64,000 nucleotides of DNA. Origin: CADEFQ01 sp050249415. Lineage in GTDB: Bacteria > Pseudomonadota > Gammaproteobacteria > Steroidobacterales > Steroidobacteraceae. This document shows positions 25,349 through 34,885 of the stretch, one piece after another. Under the pieces are notes generated by a model. That model did not search any database and had not been told where the DNA came from. It was given only the letters and a program-made list of their open reading frames with translations. The position numbers were made by a program, and so were the translations under genes. Within the stretch, counting starts at the first letter, position 1. Each line of letters begins with the position of its first letter. The stretch lies in NCBI GenBank assembly GCA_050249415.1, contig JBFWQO010000001.1, positions 310,001 to 374,000 of the forward strand, in the 5' to 3' direction.

Positions 25349-25732
25349 TCAGGCCCGGAGCGTCTTTTCGAGCACCGCGACATCCTGCTCGCCGATCCGG
25401 CTGCGAAGGTAATCGAGCACGACCGGCAGGAAGCGCTGCGCGTCGCCTTGCGTGAGGCCGAGTCTGCCGAAGCCGGTGACCAGCTCCGCCAGGATCGCCG
25501 CATTGCCTCCACCGACCGCCGACGCGAGCCCGCCGAACAGCTTGCCGAGTCCGCCCGCCGCGGGCGCCCGTGCGACGAGCGCATCGACGCCGGGGACCTT
25601 GCCGAGCAGCGCGCCGAACTGCCGCGACCCGAGCTTGTCGCGCGCCGCCTTGAACAGCAGCGCGGCGCCCCCCTGCGCCTGCGCGCGGCTCACGCCGAGC
25701 GCGCTCACGAGACTGTCAGTCAGGTCCTGCAT
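25349..25732 (-). CDS. DUF2780-like small protein
   Basis: 127 residues. Repeated helical, Gly/Ala/Leu-rich segments (ALGVSRAQAQGGAALLFKAARDKLG; GKVPGVDAL; GGLGKLFGGLASAVGG; FGRLGLTQGDAQRFLPVVLDYL) match the look of the DUF2780/VcgC-like family. There is no export signal from this start. ATG 25732 has AGGAGG about 6 bases upstream, a strong ribosome site. It follows the ATPase gene by 10 bases on the same strand. Function is unknown. Confidence 0.72.
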   Translation of the reverse strand: MQDLTDSLVSALGVSRAQAQGGAALLFKAARDKLGSRQFGALLGKVPGVDALVARAPAAGGLGKLFGGLASAVGGGNAAILAELVTGFGRLGLTQGDAQRFLPVVLDYLRSRIGEQDVAVLEKTLRA

Positions 25733-25742
25733 CGGCGCCTCC

Positions 25743-28184
25743 TCAGGCGGGCCCGGCCCATGCGGGAGCCGGGAAGCCGTCCGTACCGCGCCGCCAGGGT
25801 ACCCAGGCGAGCGCAATGTCGCCGATCGCGATGTCGGATTTGCGGGGCGCGATCGAGCGGCTTTCGAGCGCGAGCGCATCCGCGTCGAAGGCGGCGGCGG
25901 CCGCTTTCAGCTCGGCCTCGCACTCGGCGTCGAAGTCGGCGAGCCGCTGGCGGAGCACCTCGACGCTGTCCTCGGCACGGGCCACGTCCTCCCTCTCGCG
26001 CCCGACGCGCGACGCGGTGCGCATCGCGGTCGCCGCACGCCCCACGCTGCCTGAGCTGATCGCCTTTCGGCCAAAAAGCGCGCCGAGCAGCGCCGAGCCG
26101 ATCGACACGGCGGTCTGCGTGCGCCGCTCCGTGAGCTGGTCGCGCTCGCGCCCGACCCGGTCTTCCGCGCGCCGCAACCGATCGGCGAGGGTGGTGCGCT
26201 TCGCCGCGAACCTGTCTCGCACCCTGGCGATCGCCGCGTCACGCTGCTCGCGCGCCGCATGCGCGAGCCGCGCGCGGAACTCGCCCTCGCTCTCGTCGGG
26301 GTTCGATGCGAGATCGAGTGCCTTGCACACATGGATCTCCGAGCGCGCGGTCTCGTAAAGCTGCGCCGCGAGCGCCTTGCCCCAGGCCGTGTAGCTCTGC
26401 GCACGCAGCGCGGCTGCCGGCAATGCGGCAAACAGCGCGGCGTCGTCGGCGCGGTCGGCGAGCGGCGGTGGCTCCGGTCTGCTCGACGCTTCCGCCCACG
26501 CCACGCCGTCGTCGGTCACGGGAGCCAGCAATGACAGGGTGCGCCAGGCATCGAGACCTGCGGCCTTGTCGACGAAGTGCAGCTTGGCGGCACCGAGCAC
26601 CATCGGCCGGTACTCGATCGCACCCTCACCGCGGGTCGCGGTGATGAAGCATTCACGCACATCGGCGGGCAGCACGGGACGCGGCGCGCTGTCGCCGGTC
26701 GTTGCGATGGCGGCCGGGGGTGCACGCGTCGCCGCGGCTGTCGCCGCCTGGGCCGCGGCCTTGCGCCCCGCCATCAACCGCGAGATCTCGGGTCCGGTGA
26801 GCGGTCCGCGCAGGTAGGACAAGGCCCAGCGCGACTGCATCAGGACCGGCGCATCGTCGTGCACGTTCCGCATCAGGAACACGCGCTGCGTGAGGCCGCC
26901 CATCAGCCGGTCGAGCGTGGCGCGACTGCCCGCCTGCCCGCCCGGCAACGCGCTCTCGAGTCCGTCGAGGACGCGCTGCTTGTCGCGGTCGGTCTGCAGG
27001 CGGCCGATGAACCAGGTGCCGGTGTTGCCGAGGCCCTTGTAGTCGAGATCCACCGGGTTCTGCGTCGCGAGCACGCAGCCGATACCGAATGCGCGCGCCT
27101 GCTTCAGCAGGGTCAGCATCGGCGGCTTCGACGGCGGGTTCGCGGTCGGCGGGAAATAGCCGAAGATCTCGTCCATGTAGAGCAGCGCGCGCAGCGACGA
27201 CGTGCCCGACTGGCGCCGCATCCAGCCGATCAACTCGTTCAGCACGAGGGTCACGACGAACATGCGTTCCGGGTCGGACAGGTGCGCGATCGAAATGATG
27301 CTGATGCGCGGCTTGCCTTCGGGCGTGAAGAGCAGGCGCTGTGCATCGAGGGCATCGCCCGTGAGCCACGCCGCGAAGCCGGGCGCTGCGAGCAGGTTGT
27401 TGAGCGCCATCGCGAGCGCGGTGCGATCCTTCGCTGGAAAGAAGGTTTCGAGATCGAGGGCGCCGACCTTGTCCATCGGCGGCTTCTGCACGGCCGCGAT
27501 GAGGCTCGCGAGATCGAGATCGCGGCCCGCGCGCCATGCCTGATCGATGATGCCGGCCAGTAGGATGTGTTCGCGGCTTTGCAGCGGATCGGCGTCGCGG
27601 CCGGCGAGCGAGAGCAGGCCGCCGACGACACCCGCGACCCGTTCGCGCAGCGCGGCCGCATCGTCGCGCAGCGCGGCGGGCGGCGCATCGAGCGAGCGCA
27701 GTACCGACAGCGGCAGTCCGGTCGTGGCGCCCGGCGTGTAGATCGCCATGTCGACCCGCGCGCGCAGGTTCGCGATGCGCGCGGGAGTCTGGTCCCAGTC
27801 GGCGAGACCCTCGCGCCACCGGGCCGCAACCGCGGCCGCATAAGCGGCGACCGATTGCCCCTTGCGGGCCGCGTCCGCGGGGTCGACCCACGCCTCGAAG
27901 TCGGCGGGCGCGAGGTCGGGGAAGGTCAGCAGCAGGTTCGCGAGATCGCCCTTCGGGTCGATGCAGATCGCGGGCACGCCGTCGATCCCCGCCTCTTCGA
28001 GCAGCGCGAGGCACAGTCCCGTCTTGCCGCTGCCCGTCATGCCGACGCACACGGCGTGCGTCGTCAGGTCGCGCGAGTCGTAGAGCAGGGGGTCCGGTGT
28101 CGTCGCCTTCCTGTCGGCGTCGTACGGCCGCCCGAGATAGAAGGCGCCGAGCTTCTCGTAGTCTGTCGCCATCGCCTGGGTCAC
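25743..28184 (-). CDS. HerA/TrwB-like ATPase with C-terminal coiled coil
   Basis: 813 residues. Walker A GMTGSGKT at residues 48-55 and a Walker B-like LLYMDEIFG near residue 335, followed by LATQNPVDLDYKGLGNTGTW (sensor region), identify a DUF87/HerA-FtsK-superfamily ATPase. The C-terminal third (about 615-760) is strongly charged and helical, a likely coiled coil interrupted by GSALLGALFGRKA. Homologous motor proteins move DNA or protein; no nuclease (NurA) partner or conjugation gene is visible. The start is GTG 28184 or ATG 28172. It shares a strand with the DUF2780-like and yajQ genes downstream. Confidence 0.8.
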   Translation of the reverse strand: MTQAMATDYEKLGAFYLGRPYDADRKATTPDPLLYDSRDLTTHAVCVGMTGSGKTGLCLALLEEAGIDGVPAICIDPKGDLANLLLTFPDLAPADFEAWVDPADAARKGQSVAAYAAAVAARWREGLADWDQTPARIANLRARVDMAIYTPGATTGLPLSVLRSLDAPPAALRDDAAALRERVAGVVGGLLSLAGRDADPLQSREHILLAGIIDQAWRAGRDLDLASLIAAVQKPPMDKVGALDLETFFPAKDRTALAMALNNLLAAPGFAAWLTGDALDAQRLLFTPEGKPRISIISIAHLSDPERMFVVTLVLNELIGWMRRQSGTSSLRALLYMDEIFGYFPPTANPPSKPPMLTLLKQARAFGIGCVLATQNPVDLDYKGLGNTGTWFIGRLQTDRDKQRVLDGLESALPGGQAGSRATLDRLMGGLTQRVFLMRNVHDDAPVLMQSRWALSYLRGPLTGPEISRLMAGRKAAAQAATAAATRAPPAAIATTGDSAPRPVLPADVRECFITATRGEGAIEYRPMVLGAAKLHFVDKAAGLDAWRTLSLLAPVTDDGVAWAEASSRPEPPPLADRADDAALFAALPAAALRAQSYTAWGKALAAQLYETARSEIHVCKALDLASNPDESEGEFRARLAHAAREQRDAAIARVRDRFAAKRTTLADRLRRAEDRVGRERDQLTERRTQTAVSIGSALLGALFGRKAISSGSVGRAATAMRTASRVGREREDVARAEDSVEVLRQRLADFDAECEAELKAAAAAFDADALALESRSIAPRKSDIAIGDIALAWVPWRRGTDGFPAPAWAGPA

Positions 28185-28235
28185 CTGGCAGGTCTCGCGG
28201 TGCGACCTGCGCCCGCGCTGGGTGGAGCCGGCATT

Positions 28236-28628
28236 CTACGCGGCCCGGGAAGAGCGCCGCGCGGTGACTTCGATCTCGATCTTCATCCGCGGATCGGCGA
28301 GACCGGCGCTGATCATGGTGGCCGCCGGCCGGCTCGCGCCGAAGGCGCGCCGCAGCGCCGGCCAGCAGGCAGGGAAATCGGCGGCATCGGGCAGGATGTA
28401 GTGCACGCGCACGACATCCGCGAAGCCCGCCTGCGCCCCGGCGAGCGCGGCCGCGATGTTCGCCAGGGCCTGCTCGACCTGCGCCTCCACGCCCGGTGCG
28501 ATGGTCATGCGCGCATAGTCGAAGCCGGTGGTCCCGGAAACGAAGATCCACTCGCCGTCGACGACCGCGCGCGAATAGCCGATCTCGGCCTCGAACGTGG
28601 AACCCGAGCTGATGAGCCTGCGTGCCAT
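28236..28628 (-). CDS. RidA/YjgF-family protein
   Basis: 130 residues. Motifs MARRLISSGSTFEAEIGYSRA, VSGTTGFD and VVRVHYIL...KIEIEVTA fit the RidA family, whose trimers deaminate reactive enamines/imines. The Arg needed for deaminase activity (usually in the VRV segment) appears to be present, but subfamily is uncertain. ATG 28628 is preferred; TATCAT lies 6 bases upstream with no Shine-Dalgarno sequence, suggesting a leaderless message. Confidence 0.87.
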   Translation of the reverse strand: MARRLISSGSTFEAEIGYSRAVVDGEWIFVSGTTGFDYARMTIAPGVEAQVEQALANIAAALAGAQAGFADVVRVHYILPDAADFPACWPALRRAFGASRPAATMISAGLADPRMKIEIEVTARRSSRAA

Positions 28629-28634
28629 GCCTGG

Positions 28635-28640
28635 ATGATA
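28635..28640 (-). promoter_or_regulatory. -10-like TATCAT of the RidA gene
   Basis: TATCAT on the minus strand agrees with TATAAT at 5 of 6 positions and ends 6 bases before the ATG, leaving no room for a 5' leader. Confidence 0.4.
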
Positions 28641-28675
28641 ATGCGGGCAGCGGCCGGCCACACGGGCCGCGCGCC

Positions 28676-28712
28676 ATAGAGGGCGCCTATCGATCCGGTC
28701 GATTCAAACGAT
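28676..28712. promoter_or_regulatory. OxyR-type operator upstream of catalase
   Basis: ATAGAGGGCGCCTAT (28676-28690) has the exact ATAG-N7-CTAT spacing of an OxyR half-site. A second dyad, TCGATTCAAACGA (28699-28711), follows in about the position of the second half-site. CGATTCAA is also shared with the oxyR/ahpC region. The site lies about 60-100 bases before katA. Confidence 0.55.
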
Positions 28713-28773
28713 TTCCAATCGGCGCCGCGGAGCGGTCCAATGGCGGCGGACTGCATCGATACACCACGGGAGC

Positions 28774-30231
28774 ATGCCGATGAGCGGGAAAAAACTGACG
28801 ACCAATGCGGGCCGACCCGTCGCGGACAACCAGAATGTCCTCACCGCCGGGCCACGCGGGCCGCAGCTGCTGCAGGACGTATGGTTCCTCGAGAAGCTCG
28901 CGCACTTCGATCGCGAAGTGATACCCGAGCGGCGCATGCACGCCAAGGGCTCGGGCGCCTACGGGACTTTCACGGTCACGCACGACATCACGCGCTACAC
29001 GCGCGCGAAGATTTTCTCGAAGATCGGCAGGAAGACGGACCTGTTCGCCCGCTTCACCACGGTCGCGGGCGAACGCGGTGCCGCCGATGCCGAGCGCGAC
29101 ATCCGCGGCTTTGCCGTGAAGTTCTATACCGAGGAGGGCAACTGGGACCTCGTCGGCAACAACACGCCGGTCTTCTTCCTGCGCGACCCGCTCAAGTTCC
29201 CCGACCTGAACCACGCCGTGAAGCGCGATCCGCGCACCAACCTCCGCAGCGCGCGCAACAACTGGGATTTCTGGACATTGCTGCCCGAGGCATTGCACCA
29301 GGTCACGATCGTGATGAGCGATCGCGGCATCCCGGCATCCTATCGGCACATGCACGGCTTCGGCAGCCACACCTTCAGTTTCCTGAACGCCGCGAACGAG
29401 CGCCACTGGGTGAAGTTCCACTTCAAGTGCCTGCAGGGCATCCGCAATCTCACCGATGCCGAGGCCGAGGCGTTGATCGGGCGCGACCGGGAGAGCCACC
29501 AGCGCGATCTCTACGACAGCATCGAGCGTGGCGAGCGGCCGCGCTGGGCGCTCAAGGTGCAGGTCATGCCGGAGGCGGACGCGGCGAAGGTGCCCTACAA
29601 CCCGTTCGACCTGACGAAGGTCTGGCCTCATGGCGACTATCCGCTGATCGACGTCGGCGTGATGGAACTCGACCGCAACCCCGAGAATTTCTTCGCGGAG
29701 GTCGAGCAGTCCGCATTCAATCCGGCGAACGTCGTGCCGGGGATCGGTTTCTCGCCCGACCGGATGCTGCAGGGGCGCCTCTTCTCCTACGGCGACGCGC
29801 AGCGCTACCGCCTCGGCGTCAACCACCACCTCATTCCGGTGAACGCCGCCCGTTGTCCGGTGCACAGCTATCACCGCGACGGCGCGATGCGCGTGGACGG
29901 CAACCACGGCGCGACCGCCGGCTACGAACCGAACAGCCGCGGCGAATGGGCCGGGCAGCCCGAATTCCGTGAGCCGCCACTGACGCTCGAGGGCGCCGCG
30001 GACCACTGGAACCACCGCGAGGATGCCGACTACTACTCGCAGCCGGGCGCCCTGTTCCGCCTGATGACGCCGGGCGGGCGGCAGGCGCTGTTCGACAACA
30101 CGGCCCGTGCCATCGGCGAGGCGCCGAAGGAGATCCAGCTGCGCCACATCCGCAATTGCCTGCAAGCCGACAAGGCCTACGGCGAGGGGGTGGCGCGCGC
30201 GCTCGGCATCGCGGCCACGGAGTACGCCTGA
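28774..30231 (+). CDS. katA: Monofunctional heme catalase (small subunit type)
   Basis: 485 residues, the size of clade 3 catalases. The distal His56 lies in RRMHAKGSG, Asn130 in VGNNTPVFF, and the heme-ligand Tyr in RLFSYGDAQRYRLG near residue 340. NADPH-binding-type residues in the C-terminal half are in keeping with this clade. It dismutates H2O2 in the cytoplasm. An OxyR-type site lies upstream and oxyR/ahpCD is 21 kb away in the same window. A second in-frame ATG two codons later is equally possible as the start. Confidence 0.96.
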   Translation: MPMSGKKLTTNAGRPVADNQNVLTAGPRGPQLLQDVWFLEKLAHFDREVIPERRMHAKGSGAYGTFTVTHDITRYTRAKIFSKIGRKTDLFARFTTVAGERGAADAERDIRGFAVKFYTEEGNWDLVGNNTPVFFLRDPLKFPDLNHAVKRDPRTNLRSARNNWDFWTLLPEALHQVTIVMSDRGIPASYRHMHGFGSHTFSFLNAANERHWVKFHFKCLQGIRNLTDAEAEALIGRDRESHQRDLYDSIERGERPRWALKVQVMPEADAAKVPYNPFDLTKVWPHGDYPLIDVGVMELDRNPENFFAEVEQSAFNPANVVPGIGFSPDRMLQGRLFSYGDAQRYRLGVNHHLIPVNAARCPVHSYHRDGAMRVDGNHGATAGYEPNSRGEWAGQPEFREPPLTLEGAADHWNHREDADYYSQPGALFRLMTPGGRQALFDNTARAIGEAPKEIQLRHIRNCLQADKAYGEGVARALGIAATEYA

Positions 30232-30260
30232 GCCGGCAGGCGGCGGGTCGCACCGCGACA

Positions 30261-30289
30261 TTGACGGGGTGCGGCCCGCTCGCCATACT
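30261..30289 (+). promoter_or_regulatory. trp operon promoter
   Basis: TTGACG (30261-30266) and CATACT (30284-30289) are separated by exactly 17 bases. The predicted start point, about 7 bases after the -10, falls on the A of the leader peptide ATG at 30296. Confidence 0.6.
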
Positions 30290-30295
30290 GCCGGG

Positions 30296-30349
30296 ATGAC
30301 GATCGTTCACGTGCATGCGGCGCGCCGCTGGTGGTGGCGACACTCCTGA
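30296..30349 (+). CDS. trpL: trp operon leader peptide
   Basis: A 17-residue peptide, MTIVHVHAARRWWWRHS, with three consecutive Trp codons at 30329-30337. This is the standard control feature of ribosome-mediated trp attenuation. Its stop codon (30347-30349) lies in the loop of hairpin CACTCC/GGAGTG (30341-30346 with 30351-30356) and overlaps the antiterminator strand (30348-30358). A strong terminator follows at 30405-30446. No Shine-Dalgarno sequence precedes the ATG. Confidence 0.93.
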   Translation: MTIVHVHAARRWWWRHS

Positions 30350-30404
30350 CGGAGTGGGCGCTGACGTGACCGACTAGTTTTCGTCAAACAGGTTCCGAAA
30401 CGGC

Positions 30405-30446
30405 AAGACCCATCTCCGTCGCAGGCGGTGATGGGTCTTTTTTTTT
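30405..30446 (+). terminator. trp attenuator terminator
   Basis: Perfect 10-bp stem AAGACCCATC (30405-30414) with GATGGGTCTT (30430-30439), a 15-base loop and nine T (30438-30446). The alternative antiterminator is GACGGAGTGGG (30348-30358) paired with CCCATCTCCGTC (30409-30420), one bulge. When the ribosome stalls at the Trp codons the antiterminator can form; otherwise the terminator does. Confidence 0.92.
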
Positions 30447-30472
30447 GTGCGGCGTGAAGGCGGCAGGTAAGG

Positions 30473-31854
30473 ATGCGGCAGAGCTACGACATCGCGGGTG
30501 ATCTCGACACACCGGTCTCGGCGTTCATGAAACTCGCCGCTTTCCAGCCGCGCTTCCTGCTCGAGAGCGTCGAGGGTGGCGAGCGGCTCGGCCGCTATTC
30601 CTTCATCGGCCTCGGCGACAGCGTCGAGTACCGGCTCGACAGCGACGCGCTGTACGTCAACGGCGTGCGTGGCGCGCCGCCGGCGGACCAGGGCGCGCTG
30701 CTCGCGAGCCTGCGCACGGCGCTCGCCCGCGTGGCGCGCCCGCAGCCCGAGATCGCGCACGTGCCGCTCGCCGGCGGACTCGTCGGCTATGCCGCCTACG
30801 ACGTGGTGCGCTGGTTCGAGAAGCTCCCGGACCACGCGCGCACGCTGCCGGGCACGCCGTTGATGCATTATGTCGCGCCACGCTCGATGCTCGTGTTCGA
30901 TCACCTGACGCGTGGCATCGCGGTGCTGCATGCAGGTCCCGAGAGCGAACGGTTCGCGCTCCGTCGCGAAATCATCCGGGCGCTGCGCGGGGCCCTGCCG
31001 AACGGCACGAGGCGCGGCGCCCACAGCACCCCCGTGCCGTCGCTTTCGCGTGCCGACTATGTCGATGGCGTGCGGCGTGCGAAGGAAGCGATCGCCGCGG
31101 GCGACGTGTACCAGCTCGTGCTGTCGGCGAAGTTCGCGGGCCGGCACGATCTCGATCCGTTCCAGGTCTATCGGGCGCTGCGGCTCATCAACCCGTCGCC
31201 CTACCTCTATTACTGCCGACTCGGCGAGCACACGGTGGTCGGGTCCTCGCCCGAGGCGCTGGTGAAGCTCGAGCACGGCAGGGCGCAGCTGCGGCCGATC
31301 GCGGGCACGCGGCCGCGCGGCGAGGATCCTGCCGCGGACGCGGCACACGAGGCCTCGCTGCGCGCCGACCCGAAGGAGAATGCCGAGCACGTGATGCTGG
31401 TCGATCTCGCGCGCAACGATCTCGGGCGCGTCGCGACGGCGGGCAGCGTGCGCGTCGACCCTTATCGCGCCATCGAGCGCTACAGCCACGTGATGCACAT
31501 GGTGAGCGGCGTGCACGGCACGCTCGCCGCGGGCCGCGACGCCTTCGACCTGTTCGCGGCGGCGTTCCCCGCGGGCACGCTGGTCGGCGCGCCCAAGGTG
31601 CGGGCCATGCAGCTGATCGACGCGCTCGAGCCCGTGCGGCGCGGGCTCTACGGCGGCACGATCGGCTACTTCGGCGCGCAGGGCGACATGGACCAGGCGA
31701 TCACGATCCGCACGCTCGTCTTCAACGGCGACGAATACAGCTTCCAGGCGGGCGCCGGCATCGTGGCCGACAGCGACCCGGAGGCCGAGTACGACGAAGT
31801 GCGCGCGAAGGGAGCCGCGCTCGTGCGTGCGCTCGCGCTCGCGGAGGAAGGCTT

Positions 31855-31858
<4 letters not shown>
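30473..31858 (+). CDS. trpE: Anthranilate synthase component I
   Basis: 461 residues. The chorismate-binding domain is complete (SPYLYYCRLGEHTVVGSSPE, PIAGTRPRG, DLARNDLGRV, GTLVGAPKVRAMQLI). The feedback motif LLES (29-32) is present, so allosteric inhibition by Trp is likely. With TrpG it makes anthranilate from chorismate and glutamine. First structural gene after the attenuator; its stop overlaps the GTG of trpG by 4 bases. Confidence 0.96.
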
Positions 31859-32428
<570 letters not shown>

Positions 32429-32436
<8 letters not shown>

Positions 32437-33430
32437 CCGCTTGCAGCAGTTGATCGATCGCCAGGACCTCGACGCGGAAGGCGCGACCGCGGTGCTCGCG
32501 ACGCTGACCGAACCGGACACATCGCCCGCGCTCGCGGGGGCGCTGCTCGCGGCCCTGCAGGCGAAAGGGGTGGCGCCGGGCGAGCTGCGGGCCTTCGCCC
32601 TCGGCATGCGCGCGCTCGCGCGCCGTCCGGAGATATCGTCCGGCGCGCCCACGATCGACATCGTCGGCACGGGTGGCGACCAGTCCGGCAGCGTCAACCT
32701 CTCGACGGGCAGCGCGCTGCTCGCGGCGGCGTGCGGTGTGCGCGTCGTCAAGCACGGCAATCGCTCGATCTCGAGCCGCACCGGCAGCGCCGATGTCCTC
32801 GCGGCCCTCGGCCTCACGCTTCCGCTCGATGAGCGTGCGGCCGGCGCGCTGCTCGACGCCTGCGGTTTCACGTTCCTCTTCGCGCCGTACTATCACCCGG
32901 CGATGAAGGCGATCGCGCCGGTGCGCGCGGCGCTCGGCACGCGCACGGTGTTCAACATCCTCGGGCCCCTGATGAATCCCGCGGAGCCCCCGTTCCAGCT
33001 GATCGGCGCCTACAGCCCGGCGGTGGCGCGCCTCATGGCGGAGGCGCTCGCGGGGATGCCCATCGAGCGCGCGTTCGTCGTGCACGGCGCCGAGGGCTGG
33101 GACGAACCCACGCCGATCGGTGCATTCATGCTGCTCGACGTACGCCCGGGGCGCGTCGTCGAAACCGTGTGCGATCCCGGCGAGTCCGGCCTCGCGCGCT
33201 GCGCGATCACGGCCCTCGCGGGCGACGACGCGGCGTACAACGCCGCCGCGATCGGGCGCACGCTTCGGGGCGAAGACCGCGGCGCGCTGCGCGACGCATT
33301 GGCGCTCGGTACGGGGCTCGCGCTCGAGTTGATGGGGGAGGCGCGCGACCTGCGTGCCGGCATCGCGCGGGCCTTCGGTGCGATCGACGATGGCCGCGCC
33401 GCGCGCGTGCTCGAGACGCTGCGGGCATGA
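32429..33430 (+). CDS. trpD: Anthranilate phosphoribosyltransferase
   Basis: 333 residues. PRPP-binding motif VGTGGDQSGSVNLST, then KHGNRSISSRTGSAD and the anthranilate-site segment ending NILGPLMNPA. It transfers phosphoribose from PRPP to anthranilate. It is a stand-alone TrpD, not fused to TrpG as in enterobacteria. ATG 32429 lies inside the end of trpG. Confidence 0.95.
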
Positions 33431-34281
33431 GCATGGATTTCCTCGCGGTGATGGCCGCGGGCAGCCGCGCGCGGGTCGCGAGCGCGCTCGCCCGATGTTC
33501 GCGGGCGGAAATGGAGCGGCGCGCGTGCGCGGTGCCCGCGCCGCCACGGCTCGTGCTGTCCGCGCAAGGCTTCGACCTCATTGCGGAGGTGAAGCGGCGC
33601 TCGCCCGCGGTCGGCGCACTGGGCCCGCCTGCGGGTGACGACCTCGCCGCGCGTGTGCGCGGCTATGCGGCGGCCGGCGCGGCGGCGGTGTCGGTGCTGA
33701 CCGAACCGAGCCGGTTCGACGGCGCGCTCGCGCATCTCGCCGACGCAGCCGACGCGCTGGCATCCGCGCACGTGCCTGCGATGCGCAAGGATTTCCTCGT
33801 CGATCCGTACCAGGTCATGGAAGCGCGCGCGCTCGGCGCGGGCGGCGTACTCGTGATCCTGCGCATGCTGCCGCGCGCACAGGTCGCCGCGCTGCTGCAG
33901 ACGGCGGCCGCACTCGGCCTGTTCGTGCTGCTCGAGGCATTCGACGAAGCCGATCTCGAGCTGGCCGCGGAGCTCGCCGGTGGCGCGAGGCAAGCCTCCG
34001 CGCCACCGGTCCTCGTCGGTCTCAACTGCCGCGACCTGACGACGCTGCAGATCGTGCCCGGGCGCCTCGAAGCGCTGGCACCGCGCCTGCCGCGCCACGT
34101 GCCGCGCGTCGCGGAGAGCGGGCTCGACACGGCGGCCGATGCCGCGCGACTCGCCGCGGCGGGCTACGACCTCGCGCTCGTCGGCAGCGCGCTGATGAAG
34201 CACGCGGCGCCGGGCGAGCTGCTCGGCGCGATGCTCGAGGCGGGGCGCCGTGCCCGCACGGAGCGCGCGTCCCATGGCTAG
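33427..34281 (+). CDS. trpC: Indole-3-glycerol phosphate synthase
   Basis: 284 residues. TIM barrel with catalytic Lys regions LIAEVKRRSPA and MRKDFLVDPYQ, and the phosphate site AESGLDTAADA...LVGSALMK. It closes the indole ring and releases CO2. It is not fused to TrpF. Overlaps trpD by 4 bases (ATGA) and trpF by 8. Confidence 0.95.
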   Translation: MSMDFLAVMAAGSRARVASALARCSRAEMERRACAVPAPPRLVLSAQGFDLIAEVKRRSPAVGALGPPAGDDLAARVRGYAAAGAAAVSVLTEPSRFDGALAHLADAADALASAHVPAMRKDFLVDPYQVMEARALGAGGVLVILRMLPRAQVAALLQTAAALGLFVLLEAFDEADLELAAELAGGARQASAPPVLVGLNCRDLTTLQIVPGRLEALAPRLPRHVPRVAESGLDTAADAARLAAAGYDLALVGSALMKHAAPGELLGAMLEAGRRARTERASHG

Positions 34282-34882
34282 CAGCGCATTGTGGGTCAAG
34301 ATCTGCGGGATGACGTCGCCCGAGGCGGTCGGCTGCGCACTCGAAGCGGGCGCCGATGCCATCGGCTTCGTGTTCGCGCCCTCGGTACGATGCATCGAGC
34401 CCGCGCGGGCGGCGCGGCTCGCCGCGCCGGCACGCGGCCGGGCGCGTTGCGTGGCCGTGATGCGGCATCCCGGGCCGGACGCACTGGCCGCGGTCCTCAC
34501 GGACTTTCGCCCGGACGTGCTGCAGACCGATCTCGAGGATTTCGCGGACCTCGCCCTGCCTGCGGCGCTCGAACGCCTGCCCGTGCTGCGTGCCGGACGC
34601 GACCTGCCGGGGCCGGTGCCGGCACGCGTGCTGTTCGAGGGGCCGGTGAGCGGTGCCGGGGTCGTGACCGACTGGGCGAGCGCCGCGGCACTGCGCGCGC
34701 GCGGCGTCGAGCTCGTGCTCGCCGGCGGGCTCGACGAGCACAATATCGGCATGGCGATCCGCGCGGTGCAGCCGTGGGGTGTCGACGTGTCGAGCGGCGT
34801 GGAGAGCGCGCCGGGCGAGAAGAGTGCGGGGAAGATCGCACGTTTCGTGGCGGCTGCACGCGCCGCCCATCGGGAGAACTGA
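34274..34882 (+). CDS. trpF: Phosphoribosylanthranilate isomerase
   Basis: 202 residues. The catalytic Cys is in VKICGMT and the Asp in the DFRPDVLQTDL region; LAGGLDEHNIGMAI and VDVSSGVES complete the barrel. It performs the Amadori rearrangement before TrpC. The chosen ATG at 34274 gives the normal N terminus (MASSALWVKICG). Confidence 0.95.
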   Translation: MASSALWVKICGMTSPEAVGCALEAGADAIGFVFAPSVRCIEPARAARLAAPARGRARCVAVMRHPGPDALAAVLTDFRPDVLQTDLEDFADLALPAALERLPVLRAGRDLPGPVPARVLFEGPVSGAGVVTDWASAAALRARGVELVLAGGLDEHNIGMAIRAVQPWGVDVSSGVESAPGEKSAGKIARFVAAARAAHREN

Positions 34883-34885
34883 AAG

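Noticed and set aside
30371..30384. Possible TrpR operator (CGACTAGTTTTCGT)
   Set aside because: Only one arm resembles the ACTAGT core and it lies downstream of the leader peptide, not over the promoter.
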